Shown here one piece after another: positions 8,052 to 17,524 of a DNA stretch of 64,000 nucleotides. The translations under genes were made by a program, and so were the position numbers. Source of the stretch: Bacteroides sp. (GTDB lineage: Bacteria; Bacteroidota; Bacteroidia; Bacteroidales; Muribaculaceae); contig JAAVCP010000025.1 in the NCBI GenBank assembly GCA_014802265.1, forward strand, positions 59,897 to 123,896, read 5' to 3'. How positions within the stretch are numbered: the first letter of the stretch is position 1; every line of letters begins with the position of its first letter. The notes below the pieces were generated by a model, which worked only from the letters and a program-made list of their open reading frames with translations, ran no database searches and was not told the DNA's origin.

Positions 8052-10376
8052 TTACTCTCCCATAATGTAGAGCACGGGGAGCACACGAGTTTCATTCATT
8101 GAGTCGTAAGCACCAAAACTTGAGTGAGATATTGAATATCCCCAGATACGGTCTTGACCGGCACCCACATTCTTGATCTGCCATGTGCCGTCAGGCTGTC
8201 TTTCGGCTGTCCATAAATACACACTATCAACAGCCCCGTCAGTAACTGTAGGAGTGTCTTTTATATTAAATGAGTTATAGGTGCCTGACATGTAGAGATA
8301 GCGGTTATTGGAATCTCTCATAAGGAATTGACCTTCCGGAGCTTTGTACTCAGCATCGCCTACAGTGACTGAAGAAGCAAATGTGTAAGCGTATGCGTCA
8401 GAGGAAAGGACGATAGTCTCACCGGATATTTCCACACTGCTTACATTTATATAGCCATAGTTTGAACCCTTGTCAATAGCAGTGGCACATATATTGTCAT
8501 GCACGAGCAGATAGCTGCGGTCACGGATAATCTGATCCTCGTGGAAAAGATCAAAGATTGCCTTGCCAATATATTTTGTGAAGCTCCAAGCGCTGTTGGC
8601 TTTGGTGAATCTACCCACAACGTCTTCAAGACCATTATTATTGAGTGTCCAGGCAGCCCCATCATAGACAAAGAGATCAGCCTTATTGTAGTTGTAGACC
8701 ACAATCTGTTGGTCGCCGCTCTGAGCATAGATCAGCTTGTTCTTTAGATATAGAGGTATGTAAACTTCCGGATCGGTCAGCTTGGCATTATCAACACCCA
8801 TTGCCTCATAATCTGCCGGATTGAGAGCGCTGACACCATCAGCTATTGCCCATTCAGAACCATCAAAATAGTATACAGCATTGATGCTGGTGCTCACCGG
8901 AGTGCCTGCAACTACCTTAGCAGGAAGTTTGGCAGCAGTGGTAGCTGCTCTATACAGTTTGGGGAGCAAACCGTTCTCTGTGTTATAAGAACCCCAGCTG
9001 GTATAAGAACTATCATACTGAATCCATTTACTTACCTCAGTGTTTGTGATGGTTGCAAGCCCTTCACTATCACGAGCTACACTCCATACTGCACCTGATT
9101 CAGGGATCTCTGCTGCCACATTGAAGCTGTTGTAGGTACCTGCCTGATAGAGGTAACGACCGAAGGAATCCTTAATATAATATCCGCCGTCGGTAGCCAC
9201 GAAAGTGAATGCATTTGCAGGATCGGCAGCTACGATACCCTCATTGACAGTCATATCTATAACCGGGAGGTAGCCATAGCTCTTATCCTCGGCAAGTGGA
9301 CCGGCTCCATGAGAATCTTCAGCAATCATGTAGTAAGCCGGATCGGGAGCCTTATACAATACAGGTAGAGAACCCTTGTCGGAATCGTAAGAACCCCAAC
9401 TGCTATAAGAGGGATCATATTGAATCCACTTATTTGCCAAAGTATTGGTAATGGTTGCAAGACCGTTTGAGGCAAGTGTCACAGTCCATACTGCCCCTGC
9501 TTCCGGAAGAGTGACAGATACGTTGAAGCTATTATGAGAATCATCCTGATATAAGTATCTGCCATAAGTATCAATTATATAGAAACCACCATCAGTCCCT
9601 ACAAAAGAAAAGCCGTTGAGAACATCCGTATTGACAATCCCATCAGAGACTGTTACGTCAGTCTCTTTGAGATAGCCATAGGTATATGTTTCGGCGAGAG
9701 GCATTGCACCTTTGTTGCCGTCAGCTACAAAATAGTAGGTGCCTGCCATAAATTCCTCAATTTCCGAGTTGGAGATGAATATGGGGTTAGTCTCGCTTTC
9801 GTTATATCTTACAATGGCGTATGATCCTTCAGTGGCATCAGGGAGAGCATTTCTCAATATGCCGGGAAGTTTATTGGCTGCTGAAGTCATTGGAGCGAAT
9901 GCAGAGATGTAATCTTCGTCACTGCCCCATGCATTTTTGTAATCATCGGCGGAAACAGTGTATTCTGTTGCCCCGCTGATAGCTGTGAGTTCGGCAGGCA
10001 CTTCAGATGCCTCGGCATAAGATATGTCAGCAACAGAACCATTAGAACCCAGATAATATGGGAAAGCTGCAGTCTCCATAAAAGGAGGGAGTGCCACAGA
10101 GGCAGGAAACGCACCGTATTTGTTGAAGTAGCAATTTGTGGCTATAGCCTTTGCCTCGGCTTTCTGCTCATCTGTAGTGGCTTTCTCCTCCATCAGCTTT
10201 GAGATAGCCTTATAATCATCGGCAGTGAGGGTGTAGGAACCCGTGACGGCGTTTTCATAATCCACACCGCCTTCGAATCCTTTGAGATAAAGGTCGTTCC
10301 AGGAGTTTTCACCGCAGCTTGCCAACGCCAGGGCTGAGGCACCGACAAGTAGGGAATTTATTATGTTTTTATTCAT
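8052..10376 (-). CDS. Large exported lipoprotein with three repeated surface modules
   Basis: Lipobox ALASCGENS; three copies of a YGYL...FGRYLYQ..YNSFNV...W...WIQYD.SY.SWGSY....LP.LY module. Confidence 0.75.
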   Translation of the reverse strand: MNKNIINSLLVGASALALASCGENSWNDLYLKGFEGGVDYENAVTGSYTLTADDYKAISKLMEEKATTDEQKAEAKAIATNCYFNKYGAFPASVALPPFMETAAFPYYLGSNGSVADISYAEASEVPAELTAISGATEYTVSADDYKNAWGSDEDYISAFAPMTSAANKLPGILRNALPDATEGSYAIVRYNESETNPIFISNSEIEEFMAGTYYFVADGNKGAMPLAETYTYGYLKETDVTVSDGIVNTDVLNGFSFVGTDGGFYIIDTYGRYLYQDDSHNSFNVSVTLPEAGAVWTVTLASNGLATITNTLANKWIQYDPSYSSWGSYDSDKGSLPVLYKAPDPAYYMIAEDSHGAGPLAEDKSYGYLPVIDMTVNEGIVAADPANAFTFVATDGGYYIKDSFGRYLYQAGTYNSFNVAAEIPESGAVWSVARDSEGLATITNTEVSKWIQYDSSYTSWGSYNTENGLLPKLYRAATTAAKLPAKVVAGTPVSTSINAVYYFDGSEWAIADGVSALNPADYEAMGVDNAKLTDPEVYIPLYLKNKLIYAQSGDQQIVVYNYNKADLFVYDGAAWTLNNNGLEDVVGRFTKANSAWSFTKYIGKAIFDLFHEDQIIRDRSYLLVHDNICATAIDKGSNYGYINVSSVEISGETIVLSSDAYAYTFASSVTVGDAEYKAPEGQFLMRDSNNRYLYMSGTYNSFNIKDTPTVTDGAVDSVYLWTAERQPDGTWQIKNVGAGQDRIWGYSISHSSFGAYDSMNETRVLPVLYIMGE

Positions 10377-10402
10377 TTTATTAGCTCTGAAAGATGAAAT
10401 GA

Positions 10403-13180
10403 TTAGAAGAAGAATTTAACTCGGAAGTTAAAGGTGCGACCCTGGCTATAGAATACGCGGTAGGCATCTTGCCATGTTCCGGCTCTGCTGTAGTCGGTGT
10501 AGGCATCCATAATATAGTAGTTGTTGCATACGTTGTAGACATTGGCAGACACCATGCAGCGCAGACCCTTTGTAATGTCGAAGCTGTAGCTTGCATTCAT
10601 GTCGAGCTGATTTCCAAAAGGAATCTTCCAAGGGTCATTGATTTTCAGCGTCTGACCGGGAGTAAGGCTCACGCTACTGCTGCCTGTAAGTGAGAAATCA
10701 CTGTAGTTAAGGGCATTGCATGTCCAATCAGCACCGATTGTGAAACCTTTAAACGGCTTGAACTGCATTCCGAGAGCGCCGGTGAGTTGTGCGGAACCAC
10801 CCACTTTCACATTTTTCTGATCAATTGTGGCATTGAGGTGATCAGGTGATAGGGGAGTAGTAACGGCAGCAGGGGTGTCACGGTCGCCGAGGCTTGAGAG
10901 TGCCTGACCCTGGCTGTTGTAGAAATAACCTACCGGAGAATTCTGCCATGTGTTGTCAGCAATAGCAAACATACCGGTGAGTTCATACCACTTTGTGGGT
11001 TTGTAAACGAAGTTCAATTCCAAGCCCATGTAGCGGGAGTCAACACCGTTCATAGTAGCGGTATATCGGTCGTTATCATATTCCAAAGTACCTGTTGAAA
11101 TCAGTGTACGGTCCATCCACATTGTATAGTAGCCATTGAGCTGGGCTGTGAATTTCGGAGAATGGAACTCATAACCAACCTCTACGGCAGCCACTTTTTC
11201 ATTTCTTGGGTTGGGATTGACAGCATTGGAATTTGCAGGAGATACAAACACACCATACTGTAAATAAGGAGCACGGGTTATATATCCACCGTTGACATAA
11301 ACGTTGTTATAACGGTTGATATTGTAGTTGGCACCACCCTTTATGTTGCCTGCAAAGAAGGTTTTTGAAGGAGACTTGCTATCTTCAGGATTGCAGTACA
11401 TGTGCTCATAACGTGTGTATGTATTAAGGTTGGCAGCCCCGGCAAGCACGAGGTTAAGGTTATTGTCAAGAAGATTGTATTCTACCTGAGCGTATACGCC
11501 CTCCTGCCAGATACGGCTGTCCCAATCACGGTAAACCACGTCGCCCACTCCGAGTTTCTGATTGCGGTAGGCTGTCTTCTCAGCTTCAGTTGCAAATGTG
11601 CGTGTGTTGTTGGAAGCGGAACGGTAATAGTCGATGAAGTATTCACCATTGTAGAGGTCAGATATTTCATTGGTGTGCTCGCCGTAGTAATAACGTATGT
11701 CGATACCGGCTGTCAGTGCAACCTTGTCAGAAAGCTCGTTTTTGTAGTTAGATACGCCGCCAAACCATTTATGGTTGTTGACAGAGTTAGACATAACCAT
11801 TAGAGAGCCGGTTGTACTTGCCTGGTTCATGAGCTGGATCTGGTCGTATGCAAACATACCATTGCCATGACGGAGGCTATAAGTGACACCATTGTTCTCG
11901 ATAGTTCTCCAATTTAAGTTACCATTGGAAGAGCCATACCAGTAGCTGTAATATGTAGAAGTAGAAGTGCCAATCTGCGCACCCTGACCGCTTGAACCAT
12001 ATCCACTGCCGATAGAAGCGTATATTACGCTTGACAGGGAAGACTTAGGATTGATTTGCCAGATATGCTTGAGCATTGCCACGGGCTTGTTATAGACATT
12101 ATACTGAGATGCCTTCTGCTCCCCGTTAAGACCCAGACCGTAAGTAGGATTGTAGCGGTAAGCCTGTCCCTTTGGCATGTAGTTGGCAACGTCCTGCCAA
12201 CCTTCAATGGTAAGACCATCGGAAGAGTTACGCTTGTAGTGGGTCTGAGGGGCACCGGTTACGGTGAGAGACAACTGATGATCGTCGGTAAGACGCTTTG
12301 ATACATTCAGGAAGTAGTTAAACGATTCGTAGGCAGTGCCCTGCACGTATCCGTCACCGGTCTTACGTGAACCCAAGAAAGTGATAGCCCAGCCATTGTC
12401 CATGAGACCTGTAGAGAATGATATACCATAGTTCATGGCGTTGTCATTCCCAAGTCCATACCATGCCGTACCACCTTTCTTAGCGTCAAGACCCTTTGTG
12501 ATCATATTGATTGTGCCACCGAAAGAGGGGGAGGAAATCATGGTTGCTCCCAGACCGCGCTGCACCTGCATTGACGACATTATGTCGCCCAATCCGCTCC
12601 AGTTAGACCAATAGATGCCACCCCATTCCATATCGTTGACGGGGACACCGTTTACCATGGTGGCAGTGTTTTGTGACTTAAAGCCGCGAATGTTGATTTT
12701 GGCATCGCCGAAACCGCCGCCGTCTTTAGTTGCCCACACGCCCGGAGTGGTTTTCAAAATCTCGGGCAATTCCTGGTTGCCGAGCTTTGCCTCGAGCTGG
12801 CCGGCTGTGATTGCCGACACAGCTACTGGTGTCTTACGGGTGATAGCCACTGACTGAGTGATGACTACGTCCTGTAGCATCTTGGAGTCGGGCTCCATCT
12901 TGATAACACCCATTTCGGGAACAGCTTTCTTTGTGAGGGTGTGGTAGCCGACATAAGAAAACTGAATTTCCTTTGTTCCCGCCGGCACACTGAGGGAGAA
13001 ATTGCCGTCAATATCGGTAGGAACTGCCACATTTGTGCCTTTTGCCTGAACAGTGGCACCAATCACCGGCTCACCGAGCTCATCGATGACCGAGCCGTGG
13101 CAAGTCATTGTGTTGCCTTGGGCGAATGCCCAGCTCACAACGCTGACAAGAGCCACAGCCAAGAGAAATAGTCTCTTCAT
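10403..13180 (-). CDS. TonB-dependent receptor with carboxypeptidase-regulatory-like N-terminal domain
   Basis: GSVIDELGEPVIGATVQAKGTNVAVPTDIDGNFSLSVPAGTKEIQFSYVGY; plug VNGVPVNDMEWGGIYWSNWSGLGDIMSSMQVQRGLGATMISSPSFGGTINMITKG; start set at MKRLFLLAVALV signal peptide. Confidence 0.9.
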   Translation of the reverse strand: MKRLFLLAVALVSVVSWAFAQGNTMTCHGSVIDELGEPVIGATVQAKGTNVAVPTDIDGNFSLSVPAGTKEIQFSYVGYHTLTKKAVPEMGVIKMEPDSKMLQDVVITQSVAITRKTPVAVSAITAGQLEAKLGNQELPEILKTTPGVWATKDGGGFGDAKINIRGFKSQNTATMVNGVPVNDMEWGGIYWSNWSGLGDIMSSMQVQRGLGATMISSPSFGGTINMITKGLDAKKGGTAWYGLGNDNAMNYGISFSTGLMDNGWAITFLGSRKTGDGYVQGTAYESFNYFLNVSKRLTDDHQLSLTVTGAPQTHYKRNSSDGLTIEGWQDVANYMPKGQAYRYNPTYGLGLNGEQKASQYNVYNKPVAMLKHIWQINPKSSLSSVIYASIGSGYGSSGQGAQIGTSTSTYYSYWYGSSNGNLNWRTIENNGVTYSLRHGNGMFAYDQIQLMNQASTTGSLMVMSNSVNNHKWFGGVSNYKNELSDKVALTAGIDIRYYYGEHTNEISDLYNGEYFIDYYRSASNNTRTFATEAEKTAYRNQKLGVGDVVYRDWDSRIWQEGVYAQVEYNLLDNNLNLVLAGAANLNTYTRYEHMYCNPEDSKSPSKTFFAGNIKGGANYNINRYNNVYVNGGYITRAPYLQYGVFVSPANSNAVNPNPRNEKVAAVEVGYEFHSPKFTAQLNGYYTMWMDRTLISTGTLEYDNDRYTATMNGVDSRYMGLELNFVYKPTKWYELTGMFAIADNTWQNSPVGYFYNSQGQALSSLGDRDTPAAVTTPLSPDHLNATIDQKNVKVGGSAQLTGALGMQFKPFKGFTIGADWTCNALNYSDFSLTGSSSVSLTPGQTLKINDPWKIPFGNQLDMNASYSFDITKGLRCMVSANVYNVCNNYYIMDAYTDYSRAGTWQDAYRVFYSQGRTFNFRVKFFF

Positions 13181-13482
13181 ACGTAGGTTGTTTTTAATTA
13201 AAGAAAATTTTGTGGATTTCATGTTGCAAATTTAACCTATTTTTAAGAGGTAGCCAACTTAAATCTTAAAATTTTACAAAATAGTCATAATAAAACTTAA
13301 AAATTTATGTGTGGGGCAATAGTTTACTTGATTTATAGGGGTAAATCTTTTTTATCACCTGAATTTTTATAATTATAAGAAAAAAAAGTGTAAATTTGCA
13401 GCAATAATCCCTTTGTGCCCCTAATTCACAACGGGGAGGGATGACAATATGAAACCACAATAACTAAACTAATCATAAAATT

Positions 13483-15207
13483 ATGGCAACGACACAAGCA
13501 ATGACAGCGCCGCACGAGCTGCTGCGCGACAAAGCCTGGGCAAGATGGACCGCTCTTCTGCTTCTGGCTATGGCGATGTTTTTCGCCTACATCTTCATGG
13601 ATGTGCTTTCTCCAATCAAGGACCTCCTTCAGTCGGAACGCGGATGGGATTCCACTGCTTTCGGCACCATGCAAGGTTCCGAAACTTTCCTGAACGTATT
13701 CGTATTCTTCCTTATCTTCGCGGGTATCATTCTCGACAAGATGGGAGTGCGCTTCACGGCTGTGCTTTCAGGCGTGGTGATGGTGATTGGAGCCACAATC
13801 AACTGGTATGCCTTGACTGACGCTTTCCTTGGAAGCAGTCTTGACGTATGGTTTACCAATCACCTTAATTACATACCCGTGTTTGACGAACTCGGCATCT
13901 CTCCATTCTACAAGGGAATGCCTGCGTCGGCAAAATTCTCTGCGGTAGGCTTCATGATATTCGGTTGCGGTTGTGAGATGGCGGGCATCACCGTGAGCCG
14001 TGGTATCGTGAAATGGTTCAAGGGGAGAGAAATGGCTTTGGCTATGGGTTCGGAGATGGCTCTTGCGCGTCTTGGTGTAGCCACATGTATGATATTCTCA
14101 CCTGTATTTGCTGAAATGGGGGGCACAGTCAATGTGTCTCGTTCAGTGGCTTTCGGTGTGATTGTGCTGATCATCGGTCTTATAATGTTTATCACCTATT
14201 TCTTCATGGATAAGAAGCTTGACGAGCAGAGCGGCGAGGCTGAGGAGAAAGATGATCCGTTTAAAATCAGCGACCTTGGCAAGATTCTTTCAAGCTGGGC
14301 ATTCTGGATTGTGGCTCTTCTTTGCGTGCTTTATTATTCTGCCATCTTCCCATTCCAGAAATATGCTGTCAACATGTTGCAGTGTAACCTTACCTTTACT
14401 GATGTTGCCCCCGACTCCTTCTGGGGAAGTGATGCAGTGTCAGTATGGCAATATATTGTGATGCTTATAGTGGCAGGAGCTTCCTTTGCAAGCAACTTCG
14501 GGAAAAACAAAACCATGCGTACCGGCATGTTGATAGTAGCTATCGTTTGCCTCATTACTTATTGCTGGATGGGGTATATGCGTCAAAGCGCATCAGCCAT
14601 CTTCGCCGTGTTCCCGCTTCTCGCAGTGGGCATCACTCCTATCCTCGGCAAGTATGTAGACTATAAAGGTAAGGCAGCCTCCATGCTCATTCTTGGTGCG
14701 CTTCTTCTTATTGCATGTCACCTTACTTTTGCCTTTATCCTTCCTATGTTTAAAGACAGTCCGGTTGGCGGAGTAGTTGTGGCTTATCTTACTATCCTTG
14801 TCCTTGGTGCCTCATTCTCACTTGTTCCGGCTTCATTGTGGCCCAGTGTTCCCAAACTGGTTGACGCTAAGATTATCGGTTCTGCCTACGCTTTGATTTT
14901 CTGGATTCAAAATATAGGTCTGTGGCTTTTCCCAATGCTTATCGGCAAAGTGCTTGACAACAGTAATCCTGATATCACTAAGGCAGTTGCCGACGGCACA
15001 ATGTCGGAGGCAGTGGCTTCTGTGAGCTATAACTATACCGCGCCTCTGGTCATGCTTGCATGTCTCGGTGTGGCAGCCCTGATCCTCGGCTTTGTATTGA
15101 AAGCTCTTGACAAGAAGAAACATCTTGGCCTTGAACTCCCGAATGTGGCATCACCCACTGTGGAAGACGAGATACTTGAATCAGAGGCAACCTCTGCAGA
15201 AGGTTAA
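13483..15207 (+). CDS. MFS transporter
   Basis: 12-TM-like hydrophobic protein; WARWTALLLLAMAMFFAYIFMDVLSPIKDLLQSERGWDSTAFGTMQGSETFLNVF; IILDKMGVRFTAVLSG. Confidence 0.85.
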   Translation: MATTQAMTAPHELLRDKAWARWTALLLLAMAMFFAYIFMDVLSPIKDLLQSERGWDSTAFGTMQGSETFLNVFVFFLIFAGIILDKMGVRFTAVLSGVVMVIGATINWYALTDAFLGSSLDVWFTNHLNYIPVFDELGISPFYKGMPASAKFSAVGFMIFGCGCEMAGITVSRGIVKWFKGREMALAMGSEMALARLGVATCMIFSPVFAEMGGTVNVSRSVAFGVIVLIIGLIMFITYFFMDKKLDEQSGEAEEKDDPFKISDLGKILSSWAFWIVALLCVLYYSAIFPFQKYAVNMLQCNLTFTDVAPDSFWGSDAVSVWQYIVMLIVAGASFASNFGKNKTMRTGMLIVAIVCLITYCWMGYMRQSASAIFAVFPLLAVGITPILGKYVDYKGKAASMLILGALLLIACHLTFAFILPMFKDSPVGGVVVAYLTILVLGASFSLVPASLWPSVPKLVDAKIIGSAYALIFWIQNIGLWLFPMLIGKVLDNSNPDITKAVADGTMSEAVASVSYNYTAPLVMLACLGVAALILGFVLKALDKKKHLGLELPNVASPTVEDEILESEATSAEG

Positions 15208-15230
15208 TTAATAATCATATATTATTTTAG

Positions 15231-15261
15231 TCCCCGGATTCATCAATTCGGGGATTTTTTT
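15231..15261 (+). terminator. Intrinsic terminator after MFS gene
   Basis: TCCCCG...CGGGGA stem followed by TTTTTTT. Confidence 0.75.
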
Positions 15262-15273
15262 CGTTATATAGAT

Positions 15274-16404
15274 ATGAAATATTTAAGGAAATATGGGTTA
15301 TTATTGACGCTGTGTGCGTTGGCTAATTCGACTGAGCAGTTTAATCTACATGCGGAGACTGTAAGTCAGAAGGAGGCATCACGCATAGCGCAGACGTTTT
15401 TCAATGCTGCCAACGGGGAGGTGATGGGGAAACCGAATCTTGTGTATAATGGCAAGAAGCTCACCACCGATAGGTTGTTTTCCCCATTTTATGTGTATAA
15501 TCTTCCGAAGGGAGGATTTGTGATAATCTCTGCCGAAAATAAGGCAATGCCAATCTTGGGCTATAGCCTTAAAGATAATTTTGATCCCGAGACAATGGGA
15601 GAAAAAACAAAGGCACTTCTCACAGAATATGCCCGTGACATTGAATACATACGCTATGATTCCCGTATTCCTGAAGAGGCTGTGGCAGCTTGGTCAGACA
15701 TCAACGGATATATAGGGTCGGTTCTGACCGCTGTTTATGATGTGACCGATCCGGCGTTTTCAATGGAGGATGCCCGCGAGCAAATCGAGAATGTTGAAAA
15801 TTCCGGCAGATGGGAAGATTATGCGTCAGATATTTTCACTCCGTCGCAGTGGAGAGATATTATCAACGACGAGTTCAAATCTGCCAAGAGTGTCGCACTT
15901 GGAATTGTAGGGGAGAGTAAGGTTTACCCTGTTATTGTGCATGGTCATAAGGGTGACTATTACCGCATTGAGCTTGACGGACGCAACGACTGGCTGATGC
16001 GTCTTATGGCAACTGAGTTCATGAGTGCCGGACAGGTGGCAGCCTTAGGTACCCCCATCGAACAGGAATTTATTGAGGAGGAAGAAGAGCCTTTCTTATT
16101 GTATAATGACTTTATAGCCGAGACAAGAGCCGAGGAAGAGAACCGGCTCAGAAAATTTGAAGAGAGGCTTATCCCCACTGAGCCTATTGTGCGTTCTGTC
16201 GGGGGTGGTCATTTTGAAATTCAATTGCCCGAACCGGTTGTGCTGGCACGCACCTATAATCTTGACGGCATGATGGTGAGGCGACAGACATTTAGGAATA
16301 CTCAGGTGGCTTCAATTAGTCTTGACGGCAATCCCAATGGCTTTTATTTCGTCATCCTTAATGGAGAAAGTGGAAAACCATACGGCATTAAACTCTATAA
16401 ATAA
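15274..16404 (+). CDS. Exported protein with Spi / streptopain-propeptide-like domain, no C10 protease domain
   Basis: QKEASRIAQTFFNAANG...FSPFYVYNLPKGGFVIISAENKAMPILGYSLKDNFDPETMGEKTKALLTEYARDIEYIRYDS; C-terminal sorting-like NGFYFVILNGESGKPYGIKLYK. Confidence 0.75.
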   Translation: MKYLRKYGLLLTLCALANSTEQFNLHAETVSQKEASRIAQTFFNAANGEVMGKPNLVYNGKKLTTDRLFSPFYVYNLPKGGFVIISAENKAMPILGYSLKDNFDPETMGEKTKALLTEYARDIEYIRYDSRIPEEAVAAWSDINGYIGSVLTAVYDVTDPAFSMEDAREQIENVENSGRWEDYASDIFTPSQWRDIINDEFKSAKSVALGIVGESKVYPVIVHGHKGDYYRIELDGRNDWLMRLMATEFMSAGQVAALGTPIEQEFIEEEEEPFLLYNDFIAETRAEEENRLRKFEERLIPTEPIVRSVGGGHFEIQLPEPVVLARTYNLDGMMVRRQTFRNTQVASISLDGNPNGFYFVILNGESGKPYGIKLYK

Positions 16405-16437
16405 TTGATTAAGATTGCTAACTGATTAAAAAAGATC

Positions 16438-16719
16438 ATGAAAAATATATTAGAATCAAAACTTGCAGCATGGGTTGGATTATTAGCTATCTTGGTTATC
16501 ACGGTTGCTGCCTTCCCCCTCTTTCGTAGTTATTGGTGGTCATTCAGTGTGTTGTTTTTTGCTTTCATGGGTGTATTCTCACAGTTGGCATCTCTCTACA
16601 TCTGGAAATTAAGCCCAATAGCCGGAAAGAAATTGCGTAGCTGTGCATTCGTGATGTCAATTCTTGCAATAGTGGCATTCGTTGCCGTCTTTATAGCATT
16701 TCAGGTCATCACAGAATAA
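16438..16719 (+). CDS. Small membrane protein (about 3 TM), unknown function
   Basis: 93 aa, hydrophobic segments, follows 15274 ORF by 33 bp. Confidence 0.6.
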   Translation: MKNILESKLAAWVGLLAILVITVAAFPLFRSYWWSFSVLFFAFMGVFSQLASLYIWKLSPIAGKKLRSCAFVMSILAIVAFVAVFIAFQVITE

Positions 16720-16756
16720 AAATTTTCATAAAATATTTTTTTGGCAAATTGTTGCA

Positions 16757-16787
16757 GAAAAAGGGAGGGTGTTGCCTTCCCTCTTTT
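16757..16787 (+). terminator. Intrinsic terminator
   Basis: AAAAGGGAGG-gtgttg-CCTTCCCTCTTTTG. Confidence 0.65.
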
Positions 16788-16890
16788 GTTTTATGATATT
16801 ACTCCCGATTGAGAAGAGGATAAAATAAAAATATGCTTGAAAATTATTATTATTAATCAGAAATGATTGTCTATTATAAGCGGCATGGAT

Positions 16891-16921
16891 TTGGAACAAA
16901 AGAATAAAGTGTTTAAATTTG
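16891..16921 (+). promoter_or_regulatory. Bacteroidota-type promoter
   Basis: TTG 16891-16893, N20, TAAATTTG 16914-16921. Confidence 0.5.
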
Positions 16922-17026
16922 CACTGTGTCTTTGCTTCTTCGGCTTTGTCGGAATGAAAGAAAAATGATGTCTAATCAATTTTCGAGCAGAGAGCGAATT
17001 TATATACCTAACTAATATTTACCAAG

Positions 17027-17524
17027 ATGAACAAACCAACACGAATTCTTTCTCTGCTGGCATTCACGGCGTTTGCCGGTTGTGCATGGGCACAGGAAGA
17101 CATGAAGTTGAAGGTTGTTGCCAACGATGGCGAGGGTAATCCTGTAGAGGAAACCATGGTTACTGTCGAGAGCAAACTGCGCTTCACTCAAAACGGAGTA
17201 GGTGTCTTTGATGGAGATGCTTTGACGGCTGAATTTAATTATGCCGACTTTGCCACCCTTAGTTTTTATTATGACACGCTGAGCAGTGTGTCTGCCGTAG
17301 ATGCCATGACCGGGTTGCGACTGCGCAATAACCCAGTGGCAGAATCTCTTGAATTTGTCGGAATGACAGAAAAAGTAGCTGAGCTTACTGTGATAGATCT
17401 GCGTGGTGCAGTCAAGGTGTCTGTGCCGGAGTGGAAGGGGGAGGCAATCAACGTAAATAATCTCACTCCAGGTCTATATTTCGTAACTGTTAATCAAAAA
17501 ACATTTAAATTTATCAAGAAATGA
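17027..17524 (+). CDS. Exported protein with T9SS type A-like C-terminal sorting domain
   Basis: Signal peptide; C-terminus INVNNLTPGLYFVTVNQKTFKFIKK. Confidence 0.65.
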   Translation: MNKPTRILSLLAFTAFAGCAWAQEDMKLKVVANDGEGNPVEETMVTVESKLRFTQNGVGVFDGDALTAEFNYADFATLSFYYDTLSSVSAVDAMTGLRLRNNPVAESLEFVGMTEKVAELTVIDLRGAVKVSVPEWKGEAINVNNLTPGLYFVTVNQKTFKFIKK

